Shown: positions 43,559-52,961, counted from the stretch's first letter. The stretch is 64,000 nucleotides of DNA from Mucilaginibacter cryoferens (GCF_014205845.1 NZ_JACHCR010000008.1:1-64000), one strand, 5' to 3'. Numbers and translations are program-made. The notes: generated by a model from the letters alone, not told the origin.

Positions 43559-44701
43559 TTGAAAGCAAAACCACATATCTTAAATTTCTTTCGCTGCACT
43601 TTTACAGGTAAGGCGGGCGTTTCGCTGTTTCTGTTGCTTGCCGTTGTTGCGTTATCGGCCTTTACCTATTACCAGGATACTGTACCAACCGGTGCTTTCC
43701 AACTGGTGTATCCGGCCAATTTTGGTAACAGGGTTAATACCCCGGCCGATAATGTTACTACCAAACAAGGCGTGTACCTTGGCCGGCTGCTGTTTTACGA
43801 AACCCGTTTATCGGCCAATAATACGCTCTCGTGCTCCAGCTGCCACCAGCAGCAAAAGGCTTTTACAGATGGGCGGGCGCTAAGCCCTGGCGTTGACAAG
43901 GTTTTATCAACCCGCAATTCTATGTCGTTGGTTAACTTGTTGTGGGCACGTAAGTTTTTTTGGGATGGCCGGGCCGCAAGCCTCGAAGAGCAGGCCGCTA
44001 TGCCGCTCAGTAATCCGCACGAAATGGGGCAGTCGTTAAACGTATCGGCACAAAAGCTTAACGGCATTAAATCATATACCCAACTATTTAGGTTGGTGTA
44101 CGGCGATACCCTGGTAACCGGCGACCGCATTGTAAAAGCCATAGCGCAGTTTGAACGTACACTAATATCGGCCAATTCGCCGTATGACAGGTATCTGAAA
44201 GGTACTTACCGGCCCATACCACAGGAGTTAAAAGGCATGGCGCTGTTTAACCAGGCCCCGCAGCCAGAAAAGGGTATCCGGGGTGCAAATTGCGCGCATT
44301 GCCATGGCGGCGCCAAAAACTACATGGAACTGTTTCATAATAACGGACTGGATAGTATACCTAAGGATGCCGGTATAGAAACCATTACCGGGCTGGTGCA
44401 GGATCGGGGGCGGTTTAAGGTGCCAACCTTGCGCAACATAGCGCTTACCGGGCCCTATATGCACGATGGTCGTTTTAAAACGCTTGATGAGGTTGTTGAT
44501 CATTACAGCAATCATATACGGCAGTCGGCCTCGCTCAGTTCTTTTTTGCAGGGCGAATCAAATGAACCCGGCGGCCGTTCATTAAAGTTGTTACCTGCCG
44601 AAAAAAAGGAGCTTATTGCCTTTTTAAATATGCTTACAGATTCTACCTTTATCAATAATCCTCAATTTGCAGATCCCCGTTTATCGGCTTTAAACAAATA
44701 G
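43559..44701 (+). CDS. Di-haem cytochrome c peroxidase family protein
   Basis: 380 residues, exported (hydrophobic segment about residues 20-37). Two haem c motifs CSSCH (Cys92-His96) and CAHCH (Cys245-His249) and downstream GRFKVPTLRNIALTGPYMHDGRF, as in bacterial CCP/MauG. It would reduce peroxide with electrons from small cytochromes. No ATG is in frame upstream: the frame opens after a stop at 43508, so TTG 43559 is the best start. It is followed 9 nt later by the molybdopterin-fold gene. Confidence 0.92.
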   Translation: MKAKPHILNFFRCTFTGKAGVSLFLLLAVVALSAFTYYQDTVPTGAFQLVYPANFGNRVNTPADNVTTKQGVYLGRLLFYETRLSANNTLSCSSCHQQQKAFTDGRALSPGVDKVLSTRNSMSLVNLLWARKFFWDGRAASLEEQAAMPLSNPHEMGQSLNVSAQKLNGIKSYTQLFRLVYGDTLVTGDRIVKAIAQFERTLISANSPYDRYLKGTYRPIPQELKGMALFNQAPQPEKGIRGANCAHCHGGAKNYMELFHNNGLDSIPKDAGIETITGLVQDRGRFKVPTLRNIALTGPYMHDGRFKTLDEVVDHYSNHIRQSASLSSFLQGESNEPGGRSLKLLPAEKKELIAFLNMLTDSTFINNPQFADPRLSALNK

Positions 44702-44710
44702 TACCATATC

Positions 44711-45211
44711 ATGAAAAAGATCACCTTAGTAATCGTTGCCGTTTTTTTGAGTTTAGCGTCGCTGTCTGGTAAGGCACAAACCCCAAAACAAGCAACCATA
44801 AAAATAACCGGCGAAGTTACCACCCCATTAACCATTACCGAAGCCGATCTGCAAACCTACAAGCAAACAACCGTTATAAGAAAAGACCGCGACGGAAAGG
44901 ACCATACTTACGCCGGTGTGATGCTGTCTGATCTGTTACTGAAAGCAGGTACTACCTTAGGCCCCGATCTAAAAGGCGAAAACCTCACCAAATATTTATT
45001 AGTAAGTGCCAGCGACGGCTACGAAGTAGTTTTTGCCCTGGCCGAACTGGACAAAGCCTACACCGACAGGGCGATCATCCTGGCCAACCAGGTAGATGGC
45101 AAACCCCTGCTACCTGCCGATGGCCCCTTTCGCATTATTGTGCAGGACGAAAAAAGGCCTGCGCGATGCATAAAGCAAGTGGTAAGTTTAAAGATTGCCT
45201 TCGCGAAGTAG
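44711..45211 (+). CDS. Exported oxidoreductase molybdopterin-fold domain protein
   Basis: 166 residues with a signal peptide (ending GKAQ). The single domain (ATIKITGEVTTPLTITEADLQTYKQTTVIRKDRDGKDHTYAGVMLSDLLLKAG, DGYEVVFALAELD, GPFRIIVQDEKRPARCIKQV) matches the sulfite-oxidase-type molybdopterin-binding domain. The cysteine ligand of true sulfite oxidases is not apparent, so it may not bind the cofactor. It is co-transcribed with the peroxidase. Confidence 0.8.
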   Translation: MKKITLVIVAVFLSLASLSGKAQTPKQATIKITGEVTTPLTITEADLQTYKQTTVIRKDRDGKDHTYAGVMLSDLLLKAGTTLGPDLKGENLTKYLLVSASDGYEVVFALAELDKAYTDRAIILANQVDGKPLLPADGPFRIIVQDEKRPARCIKQVVSLKIAFAK

Positions 45212-45597
45212 GGGGGCTTAATTCCCGGCTCGTGCCTCTTAACTTTCTACATGGGGTATCCCGCAATAAAAGCCTTCCTTTAAGGTAGAAACCATTGTTA
45301 ATTGCCTGTTGTTTTTCTGGTAGTTAAATGAATTTGTATGTTTTTAAAACAAGTTTATCTTGTTGATGTTTTTATATTCCGAAAGCCGTGCAATTTATGA
45401 TCTATGAAGGAAATAACAGCGTAGGCAAAAAACTGCTGGGTATAAAAATGGCAGCTCCTGAAATCAGTACAGCTGTTATGGCTCTTTATTATAACATCCA
45501 CACCTGTACTGTTTTGAGCAAAATTACCTGATACTTCCTTTTTGAAGCGCAATTGATGGGGCTATATATCATTTTTTAAAAATTAGCTTACTTCATT
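45212..45597. other. Intergenic region, no gene seen
   Basis: 385 nt. A small hairpin AACAAG / CTTGTT at 45348-45364 is the only structure noticed. No convincing promoter or coding frame. Confidence 0.4.
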
Positions 45598-46503
45598 ATG
45601 AAAAACCTATTACTTTCAACACTTTTTTGTTTTTGTATAGCAGCAACCTACGCACAGGGAACTGTACCCGGTACCAATGCCCCGGATTCTGCAAAAAGCT
45701 GGACCATTCACGGGCAAAATACTTTTCTGATTAACCAAAGCTCTTTTTCAAACTGGGCGGCTGGCGGTGTAAACTCGGTAGCGGCGAACCTTACGCTCGA
45801 TTATGATTTTAATTATAAAAAGGGTGTATGGAGCTGGGATAATAAAGTTATTGCGGGGTACGGTATCAGTAAGCAAAACGGCACTGGCTGGCGTAAAAAC
45901 GACGACCGCCTGATCTTAAACAGTTTATTAGGTCGGCAGGCATCAAAATATTGGCTTTATACATTTTATACCAACTTTCAAACCCAGTTTACAAAAGGTT
46001 ATAACTATGATGGGGCAGGCAATAGAACGTTGATATCGGCACCGTTTGCACCGGCTACACTTACATTCGGGCCTGGGTTTGCTTATAAAAGGTCTGACAA
46101 TTTCAGGATTAACTTGTCGCCGGCTGCTGCCCGTATTACCATTGTACAAAACGACTCGCTTTCATCTATCGGTTCATTTGGTGTAACGCCGGGTAGCAAA
46201 AGTTTATTTCAATTCGGCGCTTCGCTTGATGCTTATTATAAAGTTAAGCTTGTGGAAAATATTTATTTTGAAAACATTCTTAAACTGTATTCTAACTATC
46301 TTAAAACGCCGGGTAATATTTACATGGATTATACGGCTAATATTTTTATGAAGGTAAACAAGTTTGTAACGGTTAATGCCGGTCTCGAATTAATATCAGA
46401 CCCCTATACTAAAGTTCCGGTACAGAGAAACGGTTTAACAGAATACCACTCACTTTTACAAACCAAACAAATTTTTGGTGCAGGCTTAACCTATAAGTTT
46501 TAA
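45598..46503 (+). CDS. DUF3078 outer-membrane-like beta-barrel protein
   Basis: 301 residues, signal peptide MKNLLLSTLFCFCIAATYAQ. Alternating hydrophobic strands with aromatic edges (NQSSFSNWAAGGVNSVAANLTLDY, WLYTFYTNFQTQF) and a C-terminal Phe (FGAGLTYKF) suggest an outer-membrane barrel, as in DUF3078. The substrate is unknown; it is monocistronic. Confidence 0.85.
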   Translation: MKNLLLSTLFCFCIAATYAQGTVPGTNAPDSAKSWTIHGQNTFLINQSSFSNWAAGGVNSVAANLTLDYDFNYKKGVWSWDNKVIAGYGISKQNGTGWRKNDDRLILNSLLGRQASKYWLYTFYTNFQTQFTKGYNYDGAGNRTLISAPFAPATLTFGPGFAYKRSDNFRINLSPAAARITIVQNDSLSSIGSFGVTPGSKSLFQFGASLDAYYKVKLVENIYFENILKLYSNYLKTPGNIYMDYTANIFMKVNKFVTVNAGLELISDPYTKVPVQRNGLTEYHSLLQTKQIFGAGLTYKF

Positions 46504-46707
46504 CGGTAGCCCGCAGCTGTACGGCGATTAGTAAAATGGGCTAAAACGTGTGCTAAAAGCCGATGTTTTTTCGATATTGATTACCCTGTGGGGGCAACAC
46601 CCAACAGAGAGCAATCTCCCGAAGGTTTGTATGCCACAAATCTTGCCTCCCGCATTTTCTTACACCCGCGTTACTTTTTAGCAACGCGCAATCCCCTCAA
46701 TTTTTAA

Positions 46708-46715
46708 TACTTTTG
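46708..46715 (+). promoter_or_regulatory. -7 promoter element of the ABC exporter gene
   Basis: TACTTTTG, exact TAnnTTTG match, 27 nt before the ATG at 46743. No clear TTG at the usual upstream distance. Confidence 0.45.
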
Positions 46716-46742
46716 AAAAGATAGAATCTCTGGGAATACTGA

Positions 46743-48530
46743 ATGAAAGATCTGGCGTACCTCAATAAATTTTTTTACAAATATCGCTGGCGGTTAATTC
46801 CGGGGGTGTTGTTTGTAATTATATCCAACATTTTTGGTGTGCTGCCCGCCCAGGTGATCAGGGTAGCGTTTGATCTGGTTACCGAAAATATTGGCGCCTA
46901 TCAGCTTTTTGCCGGTTTTAACCGCCAAAGTATGATCTACGATATTTTTGGCAGCAGCCTGATGCTGTTTGGGGTACTTGTATTGGTGCTGGCGTTACTG
47001 AGGGGCTTGTTTTTGTTTTTTATGCGGCAAACCATCATCCTGATGTCGCGGCATATTGAGTACGATCTGAAGAACGAGATCTATAGTCACTATCAGCGGC
47101 TGTCGCTGGCCTTTTACCGCCGTCACAACACCGGCGACCTGATGAACCGTGTTACCGAGGATGTAAGCCGGGTGCGTATGTACCTGGGGCCTGGCATTAT
47201 GTACACTATTAATACCGTGGTGCTGTTTATTTTGGTAATATATGCTATGCTTACCGTTAATGTAAGGCTGGCTATATGGTCGGTATTACCGTTGCCTGTT
47301 CTGGCGGGCATTATTTACTATGTAAACAATGTAATCAATTACCGTAGCGAGCAAATTCAACAACGGTTATCGGGCTTATCCAGCTTTGTGCAGGAGAATT
47401 TTTCGGGTATCAGGGTTATTAAATCGTACGTACGTGAGCAGTTTGTACGTGATAGTTTTGCCGCCGAGAGTGAAGACTACAAGGTACAATCTATGGCTCT
47501 GGCTAAGGTACAGGCTATGTTTTATCCCATTATGCTGCTGTTGGTTGGCCTAAGCAATGTTATAACCATGTACGTTGGCGGGGTAGAGGTTATGAAAGGT
47601 AATATTACCTCTGGCAATATTGCCGAGTTTATTGTGTATTTAAATATGCTAACCTTTCCGGTTATTTCGTTGGGCTGGGTAACATCATTGGTTCAGCGGG
47701 CGGCGGCTTCGCAAAAACGCATCAACGAATTTTTGCATCAGCAGCCCGAGATCATATCATCCACAGCGCCGGTACATCCTATTACCGGGGCTATTGAGTT
47801 TAATAATGTATCTTTTGTTTATCCGGATACGGGTATCGGGGCCTTAAAAAATGTATCATTTACCATAGCGCCCGGCGAAATGGTGGCTATTATAGGCAGA
47901 ACAGGTTCTGGTAAATCAACTATTGCCAACCTGGTAATGCGTATGTACGATGCCACCGGCGGCCAGATTACTGCCGATGGCATTCCATTGCAGCAACTTA
48001 ACCTGGAGGGGTACCGTTCGCAAATTGGCTTTGTACCACAGGAGGTTTTTTTGTTTAGCGATACCATTGCCAACAACATAGCCTTTAGCGCAGATGTGCT
48101 GGATATGCCGGTTGTAGAGCAGGCCGCAAAAGATGCCGCTGTGTACAATAATATTATGGAACTGGAACACGGTTTTACAACGCTGATAGGTGAGCGGGGA
48201 GTAACCTTATCTGGCGGGCAAAAGCAGCGTGTATCTATAGCCCGGGCCATTTTTAAGCATCCGCAGCTATTGATATTTGACGATTGCCTTTCGGCAGTTG
48301 ACACCCGTACCGAAGAGGAGATATTGAATAACCTTGGCAGGGTAATGCAAAATAAAACCAGCATTATTATAGCACACCGCATCTCTACCATTAAAAATGC
48401 CGATAAAATACTGGTGATGGATAATGGGCAGATTGTGGAGCAGGGCAACCACCAATACCTGATGCAGCAAAAAGGTACCTACTTTGAATTATACGAAAAG
48501 CAGCTGCTGGAAGAGGAGCAGAATGCTTAA
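46743..48530 (+). CDS. ABC exporter, fused membrane and ATPase domains (MsbA-like)
   Basis: 595 residues. Six predicted transmembrane helices in residues ~15-320, then an ATPase domain: Walker A GRTGSGKSTIANL (near 385), Q-loop GFVPQEVFLFSDT, signature LSGGQKQRVSIARAI, Walker B LLIFDDCLSAVD, and IIIAHRIST. Homodimeric exporter; substrates in this family include lipid A, peptides and drugs. Single gene with its own promoter. The substrate cannot be inferred. Confidence 0.94.
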   Translation: MKDLAYLNKFFYKYRWRLIPGVLFVIISNIFGVLPAQVIRVAFDLVTENIGAYQLFAGFNRQSMIYDIFGSSLMLFGVLVLVLALLRGLFLFFMRQTIILMSRHIEYDLKNEIYSHYQRLSLAFYRRHNTGDLMNRVTEDVSRVRMYLGPGIMYTINTVVLFILVIYAMLTVNVRLAIWSVLPLPVLAGIIYYVNNVINYRSEQIQQRLSGLSSFVQENFSGIRVIKSYVREQFVRDSFAAESEDYKVQSMALAKVQAMFYPIMLLLVGLSNVITMYVGGVEVMKGNITSGNIAEFIVYLNMLTFPVISLGWVTSLVQRAAASQKRINEFLHQQPEIISSTAPVHPITGAIEFNNVSFVYPDTGIGALKNVSFTIAPGEMVAIIGRTGSGKSTIANLVMRMYDATGGQITADGIPLQQLNLEGYRSQIGFVPQEVFLFSDTIANNIAFSADVLDMPVVEQAAKDAAVYNNIMELEHGFTTLIGERGVTLSGGQKQRVSIARAIFKHPQLLIFDDCLSAVDTRTEEEILNNLGRVMQNKTSIIIAHRISTIKNADKILVMDNGQIVEQGNHQYLMQQKGTYFELYEKQLLEEEQNA

Positions 48531-48660
48531 TTAATTTAACTCCCGCACAAACAAAAGCCTGTTTTGTTTCAAAAAGCGCAATAAAATGGAATAAAATAGT
48601 TGCACTTTGAAATTTTATTTATATTTATGCCAACCAAAACTAATTACAGGTATATTCATT

Positions 48661-48993
48661 ATGGGAGATTTTGACAATAGAGAGCGTGAAGAGGTATATT
48701 CGAAGAAGGTGAGAGCCGGGAAAAGGACGTATTTTTTTGATGTAAAAGCAACCCGATCAAACGATTACTATGTTACAATAACAGAAAGCAAAAAACGTTT
48801 GGAGGACGGTGTGTTTATTAAACACAAGATTTTTTTATACAAAGAGGATTTTGAAAAATTTGCCGAAGGTTTAAAAGATACTGTCGACTACATTCGCGCC
48901 AACCAGGATGTAATTGAAAAACGCTACGAGTACAGCGAAAACCAGGAAGTTGCCAAAACAGCTGCCGATGAGGATTTCTCTTTCGAAATTTAA
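48661..48993 (+). CDS. PUR-family nucleic-acid-binding protein DUF3276
   Basis: 110 residues. Starts at ATG 48661 (MGDFDNREREEVYSKKVRAG), not the longer in-frame site at 48607. The PUR-alpha-like repeat KRTYFFDVKATRSNDYYVTITESKK and IKHKIFLYKEDFEKFAEGLK marks DUF3276, a small single-stranded DNA/RNA-binding family present in all Bacteroidota. A clear terminator follows. Confidence 0.93.
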   Translation: MGDFDNREREEVYSKKVRAGKRTYFFDVKATRSNDYYVTITESKKRLEDGVFIKHKIFLYKEDFEKFAEGLKDTVDYIRANQDVIEKRYEYSENQEVAKTAADEDFSFEI

Positions 48994-49027
48994 GCCCGGA
49001 ATAAAGCATTTAGCCAATATTATAATT

Positions 49028-49060
49028 AAACCCAGCCCCAAAGGCCGGGTTTTTTGTTTT
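49028..49060 (+). terminator. Intrinsic terminator after the PUR-family gene
   Basis: AAACCC-a-GCC (49028-49037) pairs with GGC-c-GGGTTT (49043-49052), a single mismatch, then T-rich tail to 49060. Confidence 0.75.
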
Positions 49061-49072
49061 AAATAGAGGCGA

Positions 49073-49570
49073 TCATAAACCGTCGTGCAAGCCTTTTGCC
49101 ATAGTTGCTGCAAATACAGCAAAACCTGCTATGGCTACTATATAAAGGCAAATGATAACTATGGTTACTATACCCCATAGTTTAAAAAACGATTTTAGTT
49201 TTCCTAAACCTGCCGTTACATGCGTACTATCGCTAAAGTTAATGCCTGCTTTAATTTTTGTGGCAAACTGATAAATATAAAGGGCAAAGAAAAAATAAAC
49301 TAAATCTATAAGTAAATAAAAAATGGTGAGTGCACCGCCAAAACCAGCCATCATTTTAAGGCCGGGATTAAATGGCATTGCCTCGGCCAGTTTTGCAAAA
49401 ATAGACCCTATTGATATGGCAAACAGGGCAAATAAGCCGCAAAATACAAAGCCAAGTATACCTAAAAAAGTAGCCCATTTACCGGCGGTAAGTAAATAGC
49501 TTTGCGCTTCGGGTGTTAAAATAAGCGGCTGCGGGGCCACTGGTGGCACGTAGGTTTCTTCAGTTTCCAT
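49073..49570 (-). CDS. DUF5362 multi-pass membrane protein
   Basis: 165 residues with four hydrophobic segments, e.g. GILGFVFCGLFALFAIS, AGFGGALTIFYLLIDLVYFF, WGIVTIVIICLYIVAIAGF, and a proline-rich cytoplasmic N-terminus. Matches the DUF5362 family of Bacteroidota inner-membrane proteins; function unknown. Monocistronic. Confidence 0.85.
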   Translation of the reverse strand: METEETYVPPVAPQPLILTPEAQSYLLTAGKWATFLGILGFVFCGLFALFAISIGSIFAKLAEAMPFNPGLKMMAGFGGALTIFYLLIDLVYFFFALYIYQFATKIKAGINFSDSTHVTAGLGKLKSFFKLWGIVTIVIICLYIVAIAGFAVFAATMAKGLHDGL

Positions 49571-49789
49571 TTTTTGAGTTAAGGTTTAATTGTTTATAAT
49601 ACTAAAGATATATAATTTATGCGAATAGAGCGCCCGGAACCAGGAATCAAAAAAATAGGTTGATAAGTAAATAGATACTACATCTGCCCGCGGTCTGTTT
49701 CCTCATAGGCCGCTATTCAGAATGCTGTGTGTTCAGGAGCGGATAACCGACGTTATACTCGGGAAGATAAGCTTTATTGCTAAGCCGGC

Positions 49790-49910
49790 GTTAAACGTTA
49801 GGGATTGAAACGGATACCGGCCTTTGTGGATAAGGCCGGTGTAGTATGAGTGTAAAGCCCGGCCGCCACCTCTACCGGTGGCGGAAACGCCCAAATGAAA
49901 ATTTGGTTTG
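49790..49910. other. Structured intergenic element with three hairpins
   Basis: In the 348-nt gap between mgtE and the DUF5362 gene, no coding frame is seen. Three perfect stems are present: ACCGGCCTT / AAGGCCGGT (49816-49824, 49832-49840), CCGCCACC / GGTGGCGG (49863-49870, 49877-49884) and CCAAAT / ATTTGG (49891-49896, 49901-49906). They are joined by conserved-looking single strands GTTAGGGATTGAAACGG and AGTATGAGTGTAAAGCCCGG. I recall similar blocks in other Bacteroidota intergenes; a structured RNA or repeat is likely, not shown. Confidence 0.5.
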
Positions 49911-49918
49911 AAACGTAA

Positions 49919-51292
49919 CTACAGCAACGTACCCTTCATAAACAGTAGGGCTATTGAAAAGTAGATGATAAGGCCGGTAACATCAACCAGGGTAGCTACA
50001 AACGGCGCAGACGATGTAGCAGGGTCGGCACCTAATTTTTTGAGTATAAGCGGCAGCATAGAGCCGGCTAACGATCCCCATAAAACCACGCCTACCAGTG
50101 CGCAGCCTACTGTTAGGCCAACCAGTATCCAATACGGACCGTAAAGGTGAGGCCAAACCATAGCAAAGGCAAAAATACGGAAGAAGCCAATTATACCTAA
50201 GGTAGCTCCCAGCATTAAACCCGAAAGTAACTCGCGGCGCATTACCCGCCACCAGTCTGCTACGGTTACTTCGCCAAGCGCCATAGCCTGTATAATTAAA
50301 GTAGAAGCCTGGGAGCCGCCATTACCGCCGCTTGATATAATAAGCGGAATAAATAAGGCCAGTACCACTGCTTTTTCTATTGATTTTTCAAAAAAACCCA
50401 TCGCGGTAGCGGTTAGCATTTCGCCTAAAAATAAAATGATAAGCCAGCCTACCCGTTTTTTAACCAGTTTAAAAAGGTTCATGTCCAAGTAAGGCTCATC
50501 CAGGGCTTCGGTACCCCCAATCTTCTGAATGTCTTCGGTATACTCCTCGTTGGCTATCCAAAGGATATCGTCGATGGTAACAATGCCTAATAATATATTT
50601 TCGCGGTCAACCACCGGCAAAGCGGTACGGTTGTTCATCCTGAAAACGTTAATGGCTTCTTCCTGCGGGTCGCTGGCGCTAAGGGCAATCAGGCGGCCGT
50701 CCATCAGGTCTGATACTTTGGTTTCGGGCTTTACCAGCAGTATCTCGCGGATGCGGATGTCGTCAAGTAACAGTCCGTTATCGTCTATCACATAAATAAC
50801 ATCAATGGTTTCGGAGTTTTTACCATACCGGCGAATGTGCGATAGTACGCGGGTAACATCCCATGTTTTTTTCACCGCTATATAATCGGGCGTCATTAAA
50901 CGCCCGATACTATCTTCCTCGTAGCCTAAAAGCGATAAAGCCTCTTTACGGTCTTCGGGCGATAGGTGTAAGATGAGTTTTTTTACGGCATCGCCATGCA
51001 GCTCGCTAAAAAGCGCCGTACGGTCGTCGGGAGGGAGCTCGTTAATAAGATCGGCAATTCTTTGGCCCGAAAGTTTTTTGATAATACGTTCCTGCGTAGG
51101 GAAATCCAGGATGCGAAACACGTTAACAGAGCGGTTAAGCGATAATATTTCAATAAATAGAGGGCCATGTTCCGGAAGCTCGTCAATTAATTCTTCAACA
51201 TCAGATATATTGAGGTTATTTAAATATTCCTGTAATTGGGTATTGTTGTCCTTTTGCAGTAACAATTCTATTTGCTCAACCATCTCTTCCAT
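49919..51292 (-). CDS. mgtE: Magnesium transporter MgtE
   Basis: 457 residues. N-terminal helical domain (LINELPPDDRTALFSELHGD), a CBS pair in the middle (MDGRLIALSASDPQEEAINVFRMNNRTALPVVD), then a five-helix C-terminal channel with WLIILFLGEMLTATAMGFFE, SSGGNGGSQASTLIIQA and LVDVTGLIIYFSIALLF. Mg2+ uptake at the inner membrane. The gene has ATG 51292 and is alone on its strand. Confidence 0.95.
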   Translation of the reverse strand: MEEMVEQIELLLQKDNNTQLQEYLNNLNISDVEELIDELPEHGPLFIEILSLNRSVNVFRILDFPTQERIIKKLSGQRIADLINELPPDDRTALFSELHGDAVKKLILHLSPEDRKEALSLLGYEEDSIGRLMTPDYIAVKKTWDVTRVLSHIRRYGKNSETIDVIYVIDDNGLLLDDIRIREILLVKPETKVSDLMDGRLIALSASDPQEEAINVFRMNNRTALPVVDRENILLGIVTIDDILWIANEEYTEDIQKIGGTEALDEPYLDMNLFKLVKKRVGWLIILFLGEMLTATAMGFFEKSIEKAVVLALFIPLIISSGGNGGSQASTLIIQAMALGEVTVADWWRVMRRELLSGLMLGATLGIIGFFRIFAFAMVWPHLYGPYWILVGLTVGCALVGVVLWGSLAGSMLPLILKKLGADPATSSAPFVATLVDVTGLIIYFSIALLFMKGTLL

Positions 51293-51393
51293 ATCTACCT
51301 TCGTTTTTACATCGTATTATTAATGTGCTCCTGTTTTTTTTAACGAGGGCAAAAGTCGTTTATTTTTTCAAATAATCAGGCAAAAAATTCTGT

Positions 51394-51401
51394 TATCTTT
51401 G
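51394..51401 (+). promoter_or_regulatory. -7 promoter element of ychF
   Basis: TATCTTTG matches TAnnTTTG exactly. It lies 115 nt before the ATG; the palindrome at 51411-51497 would therefore be in the leader. Confidence 0.55.
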
Positions 51402-51410
51402 CGGGAATTT

Positions 51411-51497
51411 AGCCCCTCCCAACCCTCCCCGGTAGGGAGGGCTTTTAAAACAAATAAACAGGAAGTCTCCCCTTCCGGGGGAGATTTAGAGGGGGCT
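51411..51497 (+). repeat. Palindromic repeat in the ychF leader
   Basis: Left AGCCCCTCCC...CCTCCCC and right GGGGGAGATTTAGAGGGGGCT arms form an imperfect long hairpin, with inner CCCTCCCCGG / TAGGGAGGG. Of the common Bacteroidota type (AGCCCCCTCTAAATCTCCC), from memory. Confidence 0.65.
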
Positions 51498-51516
51498 GAT
51501 TTAATCAACTAATAAA

Positions 51517-52620
51517 ATGGGTTTACAATGTGGGATAGTAGGTTTACCAAATGTGGGTAAATCAACACTTTTTAATTGCTTATCAAATGCCAAGGCGCAG
51601 GCGGCTAACTTTCCGTTTTGCACCATCGAGCCAAACGTGGGCGTAATTACCGTGCCGGATGAGCGTTTAACAAAGCTTACCGAAATAGTACAGCCAAAAT
51701 CGATAGTACCAAACGTTATAGAAATTGTTGACATTGCCGGCCTGGTTAAAGGTGCCAGCAAAGGCGAAGGTTTGGGTAACCAGTTTTTGGCCAACATCCG
51801 CGCTACAAACGCTATTATCCACGTGTTGCGTTGTTTTGATAACGATAACGTGATACACGTTGATGGCTCGGTTGACCCCATCCGTGATAAAGAGATCATT
51901 GATACCGAATTACAGCTGAAAGACCTCGACTCGATAGAGAAAAAGATTCAGAAGGTAGAGAAAATGGCCAAAACAGGCGGCGACAAAGAGGCTAAAAAAA
52001 CCTTTGATGTGCTAACCGTTTATAAAAACCATTTATTGCAGGGCAAATCTGCCCGTACCGCGCCGGTTGAAGAAGAAGATAAAGAATACATAGCCGACAT
52101 TTGGTTGCTTACCGCCAAACCGGTTATGTACGTTTGTAATGTTGACGAAGGCTCTGTAGCTGCCGGCAATGCCTATGTAGAGCAGGTACGTGCCGCCGTA
52201 AAAGAAGAAAATGCAGAAGTACTCATCATTTCGGCTCAGATAGAAGCGGAGATTGCCGAACTGGAATCGTACGAAGAGCGTCAGATGTTTTTGAACGATC
52301 TGGGTCTTACCGAATCGGGCGTAAACAAACTGATAAAGGCGGCTTACCGTTTGCTAAACCTGGCCACCTACTTTACCGCCGGTGTACAGGAAGTACGTGC
52401 CTGGACAATTACCCAGGGCTTTACCGCACCGCAGGCAGCCGGTGTTATCCATACCGACTTTGAAAAAGGGTTTATCCGTGCCGAGGTTACTAAATACGAA
52501 GATTTTGTAAAATTTAACGGTGTTGAAGCCACCATAAAAGAAAACGGCAAAATGGGTGTTGAAGGCAAAACCTACATTGTGCAGGATGGCGACATTATGC
52601 ATTTCAGGTTTAACGTATAG
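51517..52620 (+). CDS. ychF: Redox-regulated ATPase YchF (Obg-like)
   Basis: 367 residues. G1 GLPNVGKSTLFN (residues 8-19), G3 DIAGLVKGASKGEGLGNQFL, NVDE near 210 (the non-canonical G4 that favours ATP) and C-terminal TGS domain (RAWTITQGFTAPQAAGVIHTDF). Universally conserved; linked to translation and oxidative stress. ATG 51517. Confidence 0.96.
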   Translation: MGLQCGIVGLPNVGKSTLFNCLSNAKAQAANFPFCTIEPNVGVITVPDERLTKLTEIVQPKSIVPNVIEIVDIAGLVKGASKGEGLGNQFLANIRATNAIIHVLRCFDNDNVIHVDGSVDPIRDKEIIDTELQLKDLDSIEKKIQKVEKMAKTGGDKEAKKTFDVLTVYKNHLLQGKSARTAPVEEEDKEYIADIWLLTAKPVMYVCNVDEGSVAAGNAYVEQVRAAVKEENAEVLIISAQIEAEIAELESYEERQMFLNDLGLTESGVNKLIKAAYRLLNLATYFTAGVQEVRAWTITQGFTAPQAAGVIHTDFEKGFIRAEVTKYEDFVKFNGVEATIKENGKMGVEGKTYIVQDGDIMHFRFNV

Positions 52621-52707
52621 GGATAGAGTAAAGGGGTTAGAATCAAGAGTTGAGACGGCTGCACGTTGAAAGAGAGCTAAACTTGAAAAAAAGTCCGTAT
52701 AAAACGT

Positions 52708-52783
52708 TGTCGTTGCGAGGTACGAAGCAATCTCGTCGCTATACAAAGTGGCCATGCACCGCAATGAGTCTAACGACAATGAC
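52708..52783. repeat. Degraded REP-like copy
   Basis: TCGTTGCGAGGTACGAAGCA and the following bases match the left arm of the full element (28011-28107) at about 23 of 25 positions; the rest (GGCCATGCA, ACGACAATGACG) is rearranged. No gene is seen in 52621-53074. Confidence 0.65.
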
Positions 52784-52847
52784 GTAATGAAGTAGTAACA
52801 ACGAAAGCCAACAGTCGTAACAAAGGTTCATTAACATCCATAATATT

Positions 52848-52891
52848 AAAAAACCCGAACTACGGAGCCGCTCTGTAATTCGGGTTTTTTT
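52848..52891 (+). terminator. Intrinsic terminator downstream of ychF
   Basis: AAAAAACCCGAA / TTCGGGTTTTTTT outer stem with inner TACgGAGC / GCTCtGTA, followed by T7. Confidence 0.8.
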
Positions 52892-52961
52892 GTGCTCTTA
52901 CGGAATCTGATTTAAATATCGTAAAGATAATTTGGGGGGTATCCTCGTTGGTAACAACAAA

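Noticed and set aside
45355..45552. 65-residue minus-strand frame between the molybdopterin-fold and DUF3078 genes
   Set aside because: No signal, domain or start context; probably chance.
46580..46640. Possible further REP copy near GCAATCTCC
   Set aside because: Only a short match; the flanking bases do not align with the full element.
49800..49812. GATTGAAAC motif, typical of CRISPR repeat ends
   Set aside because: It occurs once; no second repeat, spacer pattern or cas gene is present.
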